In this document: piece by piece, positions 8,471 through 16,695 of the stretch
Layout: every line of letters starts with the position of its first letter
Position numbering within the stretch: the first letter of the stretch is position 1
Assembly (NCBI RefSeq): GCF_000758165.1
Contig: NZ_JNUP01000067.1
Span: forward strand, 1 to 45,135
DNA length: 45,135 nt
Direction: 5' to 3'
From: Spirochaeta lutea
Lineage (GTDB): Bacteria > Spirochaetota > Spirochaetia > DSM-27196 > Salinispiraceae
Made by a program: the position numbers and the translations under genes
The notes under the pieces: model-generated
Databases searched by the model: none
What the model was told of the DNA's origin: nothing
What the model saw: only the letters and a program-made list of their open reading frames with translations

Positions 8471-11400
8471 ATGAAAACCCACGAAATCCCCTCCTGGATG
8501 GATCCCAGGCAAACCAGCGCTAACATCCTGCCCTCTCGACCGGCCCTACTGCCCTATCCGGACACAGCCTCCGCCCTGAAAGGCTTGAACGCATCCTGGG
8601 ACGAGCGTCTTGGCCGGGGAGGAGAGAGCCCCATGACCCCCTGGGTCCAATGTCTCGACGGCGTCTGGGACTTCCGGTTTTTCTCCCAGGCTGAATCGGC
8701 CTTCGCCGCCATTGGCACTCCCGATCTCCGTAATCCCCAGGGCAAGATCCAGGTACCGGGGGTCTGGACCATGCAGGGCTGGGACCACCCCTGGTACACC
8801 AATGTCATTATGCCCTTCCCCCATAAACCGCCCCGGGTGCCGGATCACAATCCCACAGGGTTGTACCACAAGCGGGTTAGCATTCCCGAGAACTGGCGGG
8901 GCCGCCGGGTGGTTCTGCGGCTGGGAGCAGCCGAGAGCTGCGCCTACGTGTACCTCAACGGGAGCTTCATCGGCATGACCAAGGACAGTCGGCTGGCTGC
9001 CGAGTTTGAACTTCCCGATGCCCAACCCGGCGACCACAGCCTGGAGATACTGGTGCTGCGCTGGAGCGACGGCAGCTTCATCGAAGACCAGGACCAGTGG
9101 TGGATGGGAGGGATTCACCGGAGCGTGTACCTGTACTCCACGGACCGGGTCTACCTTCAGGATGTGTTTGTTTCAGGGGATTTTAACGCCGATCAGGCCA
9201 CAGGGTTACTCACCCTGCAGGTAAGCCTTCAGGGAAGCGCCGCCGCCTCCAGACCTGAGCTGGAGCAGAGGCCCCAAAGCTCCCTGGATCCCTGGCCGGG
9301 CGGCCCCGAGGCCCGGAGCCTTGAACCCGGCTGGAAGCTGGTAGCCCAGATATCCCGAAATCCGGTATACACGGTCCGTGACCCCGAAGAACCCGCCATG
9401 ATGCCCTTGCTCACCCGGCTCATCTCAGGGGAATACCGGGCATCAGGCCACCAGATCAGGGCCGTCGTTCCCATGGATGGTATTGAACCCTGGAGCAGCG
9501 AGCAGCCCAACCGCTACCTCGTCACCCTGAGCCTTCTGGATCCCCGGGGCCGGGTGGTGGAGTGCACCGCCCTGAACACGGGGTTCCGGTCGGTGCGGGT
9601 CCGGGACCGGCAGCTTCTGATCAACGGCAAAGCGGTACTCATGAAGGGGGTAAACCGCCATGAACACCACCCCCGGCTGGGTAAAACCGTGCCCCGGGAG
9701 GATATGATTCGAGACATCCGCTTATTGAAGCAGAACAACTTCAATGCCGTCCGTACCAGCCACTATCCCAATACCGAGGAATGGTACGAACTCTGCGACC
9801 GCTACGGCATCTACCTGGTGGACGAGGCGAACATAGAATCCCACCACTACTATGACCAGCTCTGCCGTGAACCGGACTGGGCAGCCGCCTTCCTTGACAG
9901 GGCCGTCCGGATGGTCCAGCGGGATAAGAATCACCCCAGCATCATCCTCTGGAGCCTGGGCAACGAGAGCGGCGACGGCCCCCATCACCGGGCTATGGCC
10001 GCCTGGATCCGCTCCTACGACCCGAGCCGGCCCATCCAGTACGAGGGATCAGTCCGCCAAGAATGGGGACAGGGTCCCTTTGACTTTTCCCGGGGCAGGG
10101 ATGTAACGGAGATTATCTGCCCCATGTACCCCACCATCGCCGAAATCATCCAATGGGCCCAACATCCCCCCCAGGGAGAACACCGCCCCTTGATTATGTG
10201 CGAGTTCAGCCACGCTATGGGCAATTCCAATGGCAGCTTCGCAGACTACTGGAAGGCCGTGAAGGCCTATCCCGGTCTTCAGGGGGGATTCATATGGGAC
10301 TGGATCGACCAGGGCATCGAGGTGGACGGCCCGGGGCGTACCATCCTGGGGGTGGCCGCCTACAAGCCCGGCCACCCCTCCCTCGGGACCGAAGCCTCCG
10401 AGCAAGGCAGGTCGCCTACCCGCCACTACGCCTACGGGGGAGATTTCGGCGACAGCCCCAACGACCTGAGCTTCTGCCTGAACGGGATTGTCTGGCCCGA
10501 CGGCACCCCCCATCCCGCCATGGATGAAATCAAGTCATGCTTCCAGCCCCTGGACATCCAGATCATCCACCGCCCTCAGGCCTCCCCCGCGCCCCTGGAA
10601 TGCCGGATTACCAGCCGATACGATTTTGTCCCGACGAAAAACCTCGGCCTCGAACTCAGCGCCCTGTTGGATGCAACCCCTCTGGGAACCAGCCTCCAGC
10701 CCCTTCCCTCCCTTACCCCGGGGCAGAGCCTGGCGGTATGCCCCGACCTCCCCCAGCCCCTTGCCCTGGCCCTGAAAGAAACCCTGGCCCCGGGGTCTCC
10801 GGGCATCCGGGGAGAACTGGTGGTGACCGCCCGGATTGTCACCCTCCAGGATGAGGAATGGGCCCCCCGGGGCCATGTCATCGCCCAGAATCAAACCAGC
10901 CACGGCCGCTGGCAGGGGCTGGAATCCCAGGAGAACCGGAACATATCTGACTCCGGGGATGCCCGGTATTCCGCCCCTCCCGGGGATGCTCCAAGCCGCA
11001 TCCCCGCCGGAGCCCCCGGTGTAAACAGCCCGGACGCCCCCGGCACCACCTTACCGCCGGTCTGGCCCCTGCTGGGACTGCCCTGCCCGGTTATCTGGCG
11101 GGCTCCCACGGAGAACGATACCTTTAAGGCCATTCCTGACGGTCAACCCGCAGCCCTGGCGGACTGGCTGGCCTGGGGCCTAGATACCGCCCTGGCAGAA
11201 TCCGCTCCGCCCCAGGAGCCCTCCCCCGAGCACCTGGGTTCCGGCCCTTGGAACTACCAAACCACCGTCGCCGGGGTGGACGTGGTGTTGACAACCCAAC
11301 CGTTGTCCCGGGGATTCCGGCTGCATGCTGTGTTTACCGTTCCCCCGGACCGGCCCCGGCTGCCACGCCTGGGAATACACCTCCTCCTATCCCCGGAATT

Positions 11401-12103
11401 TCGCCATGCCACCTGGTACGGTCGCGGCCCTGGCGAGGGCTACCCGGACCGTCGGCAATCCACCCTCTTGGGGGTTTACCGCAGCTCGGTCCAGGACATG
11501 TACCAACCCTACATTGTTCCCCAGGAACACGGCCACCTCCAAGACCTGCGCTGGCTGGAACTGAGTACCGGGCCCGGGACGCCGTCTTCCGCCGGACCCG
11601 GCGGTTCCCTGGGTTCGACCGGTTCTTTCGGTTCTTCCGGACCCGCCGGTTCCCTGGGCTCCGCTGATCCCGCCGGTTCTTTCGGGCCTACCCGACCCGG
11701 CGGTTCCCTGGATTCGACCGGTTCTGTCGGTTCTTCCGGACCCGGCGGTTCTTTCGGTTCCGCCGGAAGGGCAGAGGGGGAAACTCCGGCCCGTTCGGGG
11801 TCGGGCAGGAGGATTCTGGTTTCCCGGGCATGGGAATCACCCCAGAATTCCGAAAATTCCCAGGAAGGTTTCTCGGCAAACATCAGCTTGTTTTCCCTGA
11901 GGGACCTCACCGAGGCGCGGCATACCTGGGATCTCCCTGCCCTGGGACCGGACGCACCGGTCCACCTGATTCTGGATGCGGCCCACCGGGGATTAGGAAC
12001 CGCCACCTGCGGGCCGGATGTGCTGCCCGAGTATGAAATCGCTCCCGGCATCCACCGGCTGGACGTGGACATTATCCTGGACGATGCCGCCCCGGAGGAG
12101 TGA
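8471..12103 (+). CDS. lacZ: GH2 beta-galactosidase (LacZ type), enlarged
   Basis: 1210 residues against about 1024 for E. coli LacZ. Domains run in LacZ order: sugar-binding jelly roll (about 60-240), immunoglobulin-like domain, TIM barrel (about 385-690), second Ig-like domain and C-terminal beta-sandwich. The barrel contains GVNRHEHHPRLGKTVPREDM and NFNAVRTSHYPN. The acid/base Glu is E499 in LGNESGDGPHH and the nucleophile is E578 in MCEFSHAMGNSNG; their 79-residue spacing is close to that of E. coli (E461/E537). There is no signal peptide, so it hydrolyses imported beta-galactosides in the cytoplasm. The extra length is Gly/Ser/Pro-rich insertions, the largest (11575-11790) built from tandem DNA repeats. 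An ESPQN segment near 11834 shares a 15-base word with the flavoprotein gene at 17755. The transcript may be leaderless (TAAAAT 6 nt before ATG). Confidence 0.95.
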   Translation: MKTHEIPSWMDPRQTSANILPSRPALLPYPDTASALKGLNASWDERLGRGGESPMTPWVQCLDGVWDFRFFSQAESAFAAIGTPDLRNPQGKIQVPGVWTMQGWDHPWYTNVIMPFPHKPPRVPDHNPTGLYHKRVSIPENWRGRRVVLRLGAAESCAYVYLNGSFIGMTKDSRLAAEFELPDAQPGDHSLEILVLRWSDGSFIEDQDQWWMGGIHRSVYLYSTDRVYLQDVFVSGDFNADQATGLLTLQVSLQGSAAASRPELEQRPQSSLDPWPGGPEARSLEPGWKLVAQISRNPVYTVRDPEEPAMMPLLTRLISGEYRASGHQIRAVVPMDGIEPWSSEQPNRYLVTLSLLDPRGRVVECTALNTGFRSVRVRDRQLLINGKAVLMKGVNRHEHHPRLGKTVPREDMIRDIRLLKQNNFNAVRTSHYPNTEEWYELCDRYGIYLVDEANIESHHYYDQLCREPDWAAAFLDRAVRMVQRDKNHPSIILWSLGNESGDGPHHRAMAAWIRSYDPSRPIQYEGSVRQEWGQGPFDFSRGRDVTEIICPMYPTIAEIIQWAQHPPQGEHRPLIMCEFSHAMGNSNGSFADYWKAVKAYPGLQGGFIWDWIDQGIEVDGPGRTILGVAAYKPGHPSLGTEASEQGRSPTRHYAYGGDFGDSPNDLSFCLNGIVWPDGTPHPAMDEIKSCFQPLDIQIIHRPQASPAPLECRITSRYDFVPTKNLGLELSALLDATPLGTSLQPLPSLTPGQSLAVCPDLPQPLALALKETLAPGSPGIRGELVVTARIVTLQDEEWAPRGHVIAQNQTSHGRWQGLESQENRNISDSGDARYSAPPGDAPSRIPAGAPGVNSPDAPGTTLPPVWPLLGLPCPVIWRAPTENDTFKAIPDGQPAALADWLAWGLDTALAESAPPQEPSPEHLGSGPWNYQTTVAGVDVVLTTQPLSRGFRLHAVFTVPPDRPRLPRLGIHLLLSPEFRHATWYGRGPGEGYPDRRQSTLLGVYRSSVQDMYQPYIVPQEHGHLQDLRWLELSTGPGTPSSAGPGGSLGSTGSFGSSGPAGSLGSADPAGSFGPTRPGGSLDSTGSVGSSGPGGSFGSAGRAEGETPARSGSGRRILVSRAWESPQNSENSQEGFSANISLFSLRDLTEARHTWDLPALGPDAPVHLILDAAHRGLGTATCGPDVLPEYEIAPGIHRLDVDIILDDAAPEE
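11582..11772 (+). repeat. In-frame tandem repeat inside lacZ
   Basis: A Gly/Ser/Pro-coding stretch made of repeated GGTTCC/TTCGGTTCT words. A block of about 58 bp at 11595 recurs at 11694 with about 55 matches, an offset of exactly 99 bp (33 codons), so reading frame is kept. It encodes units such as GGSLGSTGSFGSSGPAG. It lies in the C-terminal sandwich domain, probably as a surface loop. Confidence 0.85.
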
Positions 12104-12250
12104 GAGCATTCCGGGGGCAGCCGGACCCTCTGGATGGAACTGAGTGAGCCTGAATGTCCGTATAAACCTGTCGGGATCCAAAAAACCAGGGTCTCTAGGC
12201 GGCAAGTGTCGTGGATGAAACCTCCCGAGCCCCCGGAACGGGCACCCGCC

Positions 12251-12288
12251 CCGGGTATACTCTGGGGTCGCCGCCGGGTATACTCTGG
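12251..12288 (+). promoter_or_regulatory. Duplicated TATACT promoter element before the MATE gene
   Basis: A perfect 15-bp direct repeat, CCGGGTATACTCTGG, occurs at 12251-12265 and 12274-12288, 23 bp apart. Each copy holds a TATACT -10-like hexamer (12256-12261 and 12279-12284). The second ends 7 nt before the ATG at 12292, matching the leaderless pattern. No clear -35 or ribosome site is seen. Confidence 0.45.
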
Positions 12289-12291
12289 CGG

Positions 12292-13653
12292 ATGAAACGA
12301 ATATTCCGTTTAGGACTTCCCCTGCTCTTCGGCCAGCTGACCTTCTACATGCACCAAATCGCCGACAGCGCCATGCTCGGCCACTACGGTCAAGGCAGCC
12401 TGGAGCTGGGTGCAGTGGGGATCGCCGGGTTATTCACCTGGATTCTGAACACCTTTCTTTGGCCCCTCTCTTCGGGGGTTCAGGCCATTACGGCCCGGCG
12501 GTTCGGCCGCCAGGACCTTCAAAACCCCGGCAGCCAGCACCACACCGGGGAAGCCCTGGACAACGGCATCATCACCGCCCTGTATTCGGCTGCCCTGGCC
12601 CTGGTGGTAAGCTTCTCCGCCCGGCCCATCCTTACCCCCCTGATCCGCGATCCCCGTATTCTGGAACTCACCCTCCAGTACATCGCTATTATGCGCCTTT
12701 CGCTCCTGCCCTCGGGGCTGTTTTTCGTGCTTCAGGGGTTCTTCAGCGCCATTAACCGTACCCGGTACGTCATGTACTCGGGCATCCTCAGCAATACCCT
12801 GAACATTCTCCTGAACTGGATCTTCATCTTCGGCAATCTTGGGCTTCCGGCCATGGGCATCCGCGGGGCTGCCCTGGGAACCGTCCTTGCCAACCTGGTG
12901 AGTATGGTGTTTTTGGGGGTGATTCTCATGCGCCGGGGCTACAACCGCAGTTACCGGCTCTTCACATTCCGGCATCTGACCCCCAAACTCCAGCGGGATA
13001 TCATCGCCGTCGCCCTTCCCCCGGGAATCCAAAATATCATCGCCCTGGGGATTTTCATGGTTTACCAGACCATCATCGAGGACTACTCCACGGTCTATCT
13101 GGCCGCCACCCATTCCCTCTTTTCCTTCATGCGCCTGAACAAAACCGTCATCGGCGGCTTCGCCCGGTCAGCCTCCATCCTGGTGGGTAACGCCTTGGGC
13201 CGGAACGATAAGGCCGAGGCAGCCCATCTCGGCCGGCAGGCCGGGCTGCTGGGTACCCTCATCGCCCTGGGGGTGGCAGGCCTGGCCCTTCTCTGCCGGG
13301 GATTCATTGCCAAGTTTTTCACCAATGATCCAGCAACCCAGGCGGCCATCACCCAGGCCGTGCTGTTCTTCTCCGGATTTTACTTCGCCGAATCCATCGG
13401 CTATACCTTCGAGATGATCTTCACCGCCAACGGGTACGGCCGTTGGGTGCTCTTCAGCGAAGCCACGACCAACCTGGTGTTCATCCTCGGTGCAACCCTG
13501 CTGGCCCGGCATTTCTTCCCCGGACAGATACACCTGGCCTGGCTCAGTTTCGGGCTCTACCAGCTCAGCCACGCCCTGCTCATGGTAGCGGGCTATCTGC
13601 GCCGCCGCTGGCTGCATGTGGAGGTGGATTCGGCAGCGGCAGAGATCCCCTAG
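12292..13653 (+). CDS. MATE-family multidrug/metabolite exporter
   Basis: 453-residue inner-membrane protein with 12 hydrophobic segments in two six-helix halves, the size and layout of MATE transporters (NorM/DinF superfamily). Recognisable segments are GLPLLFGQLTFYMHQIADSA with the family's small-residue first helix, LQGFFSAINRTRYVM in half one, and FARSASILVGNALGRNDKAE in half two. It would extrude cationic or metabolic compounds in exchange for Na+ or H+. An in-frame GTG at 12211 would add 27 low-complexity residues (GTGTRPGYTLGSPPG), which I judge untranslated because they arise from the duplicated promoter element. It follows lacZ on the same strand but has its own upstream region. Confidence 0.88.
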   Translation: MKRIFRLGLPLLFGQLTFYMHQIADSAMLGHYGQGSLELGAVGIAGLFTWILNTFLWPLSSGVQAITARRFGRQDLQNPGSQHHTGEALDNGIITALYSAALALVVSFSARPILTPLIRDPRILELTLQYIAIMRLSLLPSGLFFVLQGFFSAINRTRYVMYSGILSNTLNILLNWIFIFGNLGLPAMGIRGAALGTVLANLVSMVFLGVILMRRGYNRSYRLFTFRHLTPKLQRDIIAVALPPGIQNIIALGIFMVYQTIIEDYSTVYLAATHSLFSFMRLNKTVIGGFARSASILVGNALGRNDKAEAAHLGRQAGLLGTLIALGVAGLALLCRGFIAKFFTNDPATQAAITQAVLFFSGFYFAESIGYTFEMIFTANGYGRWVLFSEATTNLVFILGATLLARHFFPGQIHLAWLSFGLYQLSHALLMVAGYLRRRWLHVEVDSAAAEIP

Positions 13654-13687
13654 ACCAGAATTCCTGGGTTCCATCCGTTGGTTTTAT

Positions 13688-13790
13688 AGTGTGCAAAAGC
13701 TTATAACCTACCCTAGGTGTAGCGTAATTCTCGGACACACCTCACAGATATAGTGGTGAATGGGGGATTTCTTACAACCTTTTGCGCACT
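13688..13790. repeat. 103-bp inverted repeat copy (AGTGTGCAAAA ... TTTTGCGCACT)
   Basis: The left tip AGTGTGCAAAAGCTTATAACC pairs with the right tip TTACAACCTTTTGCGCACT. It is exactly 103 bp, and TA borders the GTG...CAC core on both sides (TATA at left, CTAT at right). It sits between the MATE gene and the convergent lipoprotein gene. The interior differs from the copies at 37687 and 39912, so it may represent a sub-family. Confidence 0.75.
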
Positions 13791-13794
13791 ATTC

Positions 13795-13820
13795 AAAAAA
13801 AACCGGCCCCGTGAGGGGCG
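13795..13820 (-). terminator. Rho-independent terminator of the split lipoprotein gene
   Basis: On the minus strand GCCCC-TCAC-GGGGC (13806-13819) is followed closely by eight T (13795-13802). It lies about 55 bp past the second stop codon (13874), not the first (14111), which indicates that the gene originally ended at 13874. Confidence 0.75.
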
Positions 13821-13873
13821 CTGTATAGCTGCCCCCCCAGGACCGGGTCTTGTTTGAGTTATACCCAGGCTTC

Positions 13874-14956
13874 CTACCAGAATACCTGCCGTATGCCGCT
13901 GGCATTCGAGTCGTAGGTACTGCTGGTCTTCCCCGGGGTTACGGTGAAGGTGCTCCAGCCCGAGGGCCAATCGGTCAGGGTGAATGAAATCTTATAGATA
14001 TTCTCGTAGGTTGTACTCGGGTTTCCGATTTCAGCCATGGTCGCGGTACTCAGGTCGGACCTGCGATACTCCAAGGCTTCGTTGGAGTTATCCGAAGTGA
14101 TTTTAAACCATTAGGCCAGGCTCGGAGCCGTAAAGGCAAGGGTCAGGGTATCACCTGATCGGGAGTGTCCCAGGGCTCGAATCCTATCGAAGAGCTCCAT
14201 GGTTTTGGTTTCGGTAACAGAGTTCAGTACGGTTCCGGCGGCATCCAGAGCCTCCACCTTGATGGAAGTTGTCCGGCCATCCTTGTTATAGGTTACCCCG
14301 TTGTCATCCACATAGGTGAGACCGAGATTATAGGTCAGGGTAAAGGAACCATCATCATTTTTCGCCAGGTAGGTATAGGTTTCGTCAATGGGTCCGTCAC
14401 CGAAGGTTCCCCCGGCATTGAACTTGACGAACTCGCTCTGACCTTCATATTTCAGAGAGACCTGGAACTTCGATACCGCTGTTGCATCCCCCTTCAGATC
14501 CCAGGTTACCTCGACACCGTTCCATGCGGTTGATGTGGGAAGTCCATCGGGTAAACTGATGGAAACAGAATCGATTCCGGGTGACGGCTCGGGGAACACC
14601 GCTGATGCAAACTCAAAGGAAGGAACATCGGCGTAGTAGCTCTCCCCGGTCAGCTTATACTCTACATGGAAGTAGTAGGTTGTACCCGGAGTGCCCTCGC
14701 TGTACACCATGGTAGTACCGCTGGTAGATCCAATACTCTCTCTACCGCTCTCGCTTGCCGATTCGGAGACAAACACCGTGTATTCATCGGCATCTTCCAT
14801 GGCATCCCAGGAGACGGTAATAAAATCAACACTGTTCGCTACCGCCTTAACACCGGTAATAGGATCGGGATCCGAACCGAAGAGTCCGCATCCCACCATC
14901 GCCAGTACAAGGAGTACTGTCACAGCCCCTTGTCCCAAAGTTTTAAGAATTCTCAT
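13874..14956 (-). pseudogene. Fibronectin-III-like lipoprotein interrupted by an in-frame TAA
   Basis: Starts at ATG 14956 with a perfect GGAGGT ribosome site (14961-14966). The signal peptide ends in the lipobox AMVGCG, so Cys would be lipidated. Residues about 30-115 resemble a fibronectin type III repeat (ITVSWDAMEDADEYTVFVSE, then GTTYYFHVEY). After 281 residues, ending LAFTAPSLA, there is a TAA at 14111-14113. The same frame then continues without interruption for 78 more codons (WFKITSDNSNEALEY ... GIRQVFW) to TAG at 13874, followed by a terminator. The post-stop part has the same composition and style. So either a recent nonsense mutation, a sequencing error or read-through splits one gene of about 360 codons. 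Its role is unknown; probably a surface or periplasmic binding lipoprotein. Confidence 0.75.
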
Positions 14957-15053
14957 TGTAACCTCCAAGAAACGTTCTGGTTTCATGGTGATTCACTGAA
15001 CCTTAAAACTTCCTTAACTTTCCGGTATTTTTATTTTCTCTAAAGGTATCTGT

Positions 15054-15079
15054 AGTGCGCAAAAGCAATTGGGGAACCC
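15054..15079. repeat. Left tip of the inverted-repeat family (partial)
   Basis: TAGTGCGCAAAAGCAATTG matches the TA-bordered left tip of the 103-bp repeats, but no right tip follows at the expected distance. It lies downstream of the reductase gene at 15139 and upstream of the lipoprotein gene at 14956. Confidence 0.4.
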
Positions 15080-15138
15080 CGGGACCTTCCTAGGCAGTAC
15101 CTGTAAACGTCATGGACCATCCATAGATCCGTCTCATC

Positions 15139-15675
15139 CTAGGTCACTGAATAATACTCGAAGATCACCCCGGAACCGTAGACGGTACAGTTTTCAAGGT
15201 TCGCAGGCTGTTCTTTGCCCAGGGTGTGGAACAGCGGGATCCCATCTCCAAATAAGACGGGGTTCCTCTTCAGTATCAGGCGGTCTATGAGGCCGTGTTC
15301 TAAGAGATAGGCTGCCAGCGTACCGCCTCCGCAGAGGTAGATGTCTAACCCCTCTTGATCCTTCAGGTTGGCTAGGAAGGTACTTACATCCTGGGACACC
15401 ACCTCGATTTGAGGGTGATCGAAGGCTCCTATGGTGCTTGATATGACATATTGTTTCATATGCCCGTACATGGGCACCGGCTGGCCCTTCCTCAGGCCGA
15501 ATTGATACGCGAATTCATAGGTGGACCGGCCCATCAGCACGGTATCATAGTTTCTCAGGGAATCAATGTAGGGCTGAATATGATCTCCCTCTCCTAAAAA
15601 ACCGTCAACCGAACCATCCGGCTTTGCTATGAAATTATCCACCGACACCGCAATATAGTAATCAAGTTTCCTCAT
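15139..15675 (-). CDS. RibD-C/dihydrofolate-reductase-like protein (YyaP/YwjB type)
   Basis: 178-residue single-domain cytoplasmic protein. Start MRKLDYYIAVSVDNFIAKPDG is the usual beginning of the RibD C-terminal / DHFR-fold family, and NYDTVLMGRSTYEFA and DIYLCGGGTLAAYLLEHGLID are the NADPH-binding and closing motifs. Members reduce small heterocycles with NADPH; the natural substrate of this branch is mostly unknown, and it is not the housekeeping DHFR. AAAGGAG lies 7 nt before the ATG at 15675. It is on the same strand as the AraC gene upstream, but a 195-bp gap holding a repeat tip separates them. Confidence 0.85.
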   Translation of the reverse strand: MRKLDYYIAVSVDNFIAKPDGSVDGFLGEGDHIQPYIDSLRNYDTVLMGRSTYEFAYQFGLRKGQPVPMYGHMKQYVISSTIGAFDHPQIEVVSQDVSTFLANLKDQEGLDIYLCGGGTLAAYLLEHGLIDRLILKRNPVLFGDGIPLFHTLGKEQPANLENCTVYGSGVIFEYYSVT

Positions 15676-15789
15676 GGCATACTCCTTTGTTTTAGGAGTA
15701 CTATGACCGGGAATCCTGGGGATGTATTGTAAAAAATTTAACCTGGCTGATTTACGGAGCCCCGAATAACACCGGATGGTACAATATCC

Positions 15790-15834
15790 CCGGTGTTCCG
15801 GTCTAGGGAATCTTTACAACCTTTTGCGCACTAT
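15790..15834. repeat. Right end of the inverted-repeat family
   Basis: TTTACAACCTTTTGCGCACTA at 15813-15833 is identical to the right tips at 13790 and 37789 over the last 16 bases. If the element were 103 bp it would start near 15730, where a weak TTGTAAAAAATTTAAC is found but no GTGCGC tip. I therefore support only the right arm. Confidence 0.55.
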
Positions 15835-15870
15835 CTAATCATTCCGTAATATCCGAATACCCTCTGGAAC

Positions 15871-16695
15871 CTACAGCTCAGGCAGATTAAAACCATGCCT
15901 TGGATCCTGGGCTGAGTAGGCGGAGGGCAAAATCCCGGAAAACTGGGTAAACTCCTTGATAAAGTGGGCCTGATCAAAGTAATCCACCCCATCCATACCC
16001 ACAAAGCGGGTACTGCCGGCAGCCCCCAGACCCTCAATGGTTTTGGTAAATCTAAATAGCCGGGCATAAAGCTTTGGGGCCACTCCGACCACTGTTTTAA
16101 ACCGGGAAATAAAAGCCGGATGGCTGATAGGTAGATGTTCAACAATACTACCGATGGATTGACCCTTATGAATTTCCTTGAGTGCATGAAAGATCATCTC
16201 ATTGGTGTACTCAATCTTCCGTATTGCTCCGAGGAGAAACAGTTCGACAATCCGCATCTTATCAAATGCCGTTCTCCCACAACTGATCTTCTCTTGCAGA
16301 ACATCGAAACCATGGACTGAAACATCGGACATCGGGGTATGCCTGTCAGTAAAATGATCAGCCGGTATCCGAAAAAGGGTATATAGGGCCCCAGGCCAGA
16401 ATACTACTGTCAAGAGTTTTGAGCTGCGGGCTGTATTGATGGAGAAGGGACGGCTGTTCAGGCCGCTTACCATGCCGGGAGACATGTTCGTGAACCTTTT
16501 CTGACCTTGATACCGAACCTCATAGGGATTTTCAGAATAGTCTATATTAATCTCGGAGTACGTATTCGAAAGAATCCGCTCGGAAGCGTGCGGGGGGTTA
16601 TAGCCATCATAGGTCCAGATGCTCTGAACGAATTGAGAAACAGGATATGCCGGTCGATAGATGAATAACGGCCCTTCCTGTTCATCTGGAGCCAT
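15871..16695 (-). CDS. AraC-family transcriptional regulator
   Basis: 274 residues. The N-terminal region (RPAYPVSQFVQSIWTYDGY ... VVFWPGALYTLF) resembles the DUF6597-type sensor domain. The C-terminal third is an AraC DNA-binding domain: SIGSIVEHLPISHPAFISRF as first helix-turn-helix and YFDQAHFIKEFTQFSGILPSAY as second. The start ATG overlaps the stop of the upstream lipase gene in TAATG, so translation is coupled and both are made together. Codon use looks less GC-rich than neighbouring genes. The target is unknown; a likely guess is its own operon. Confidence 0.82.
   Translation of the reverse strand: MAPDEQEGPLFIYRPAYPVSQFVQSIWTYDGYNPPHASERILSNTYSEINIDYSENPYEVRYQGQKRFTNMSPGMVSGLNSRPFSINTARSSKLLTVVFWPGALYTLFRIPADHFTDRHTPMSDVSVHGFDVLQEKISCGRTAFDKMRIVELFLLGAIRKIEYTNEMIFHALKEIHKGQSIGSIVEHLPISHPAFISRFKTVVGVAPKLYARLFRFTKTIEGLGAAGSTRFVGMDGVDYFDQAHFIKEFTQFSGILPSAYSAQDPRHGFNLPEL

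Noticed and set aside
13713-13970. 85-codon minus-strand frame downstream of the split lipoprotein
   Set aside because: It crosses the terminator and the repeat copy, and is in a different frame from the lipoprotein remnant.
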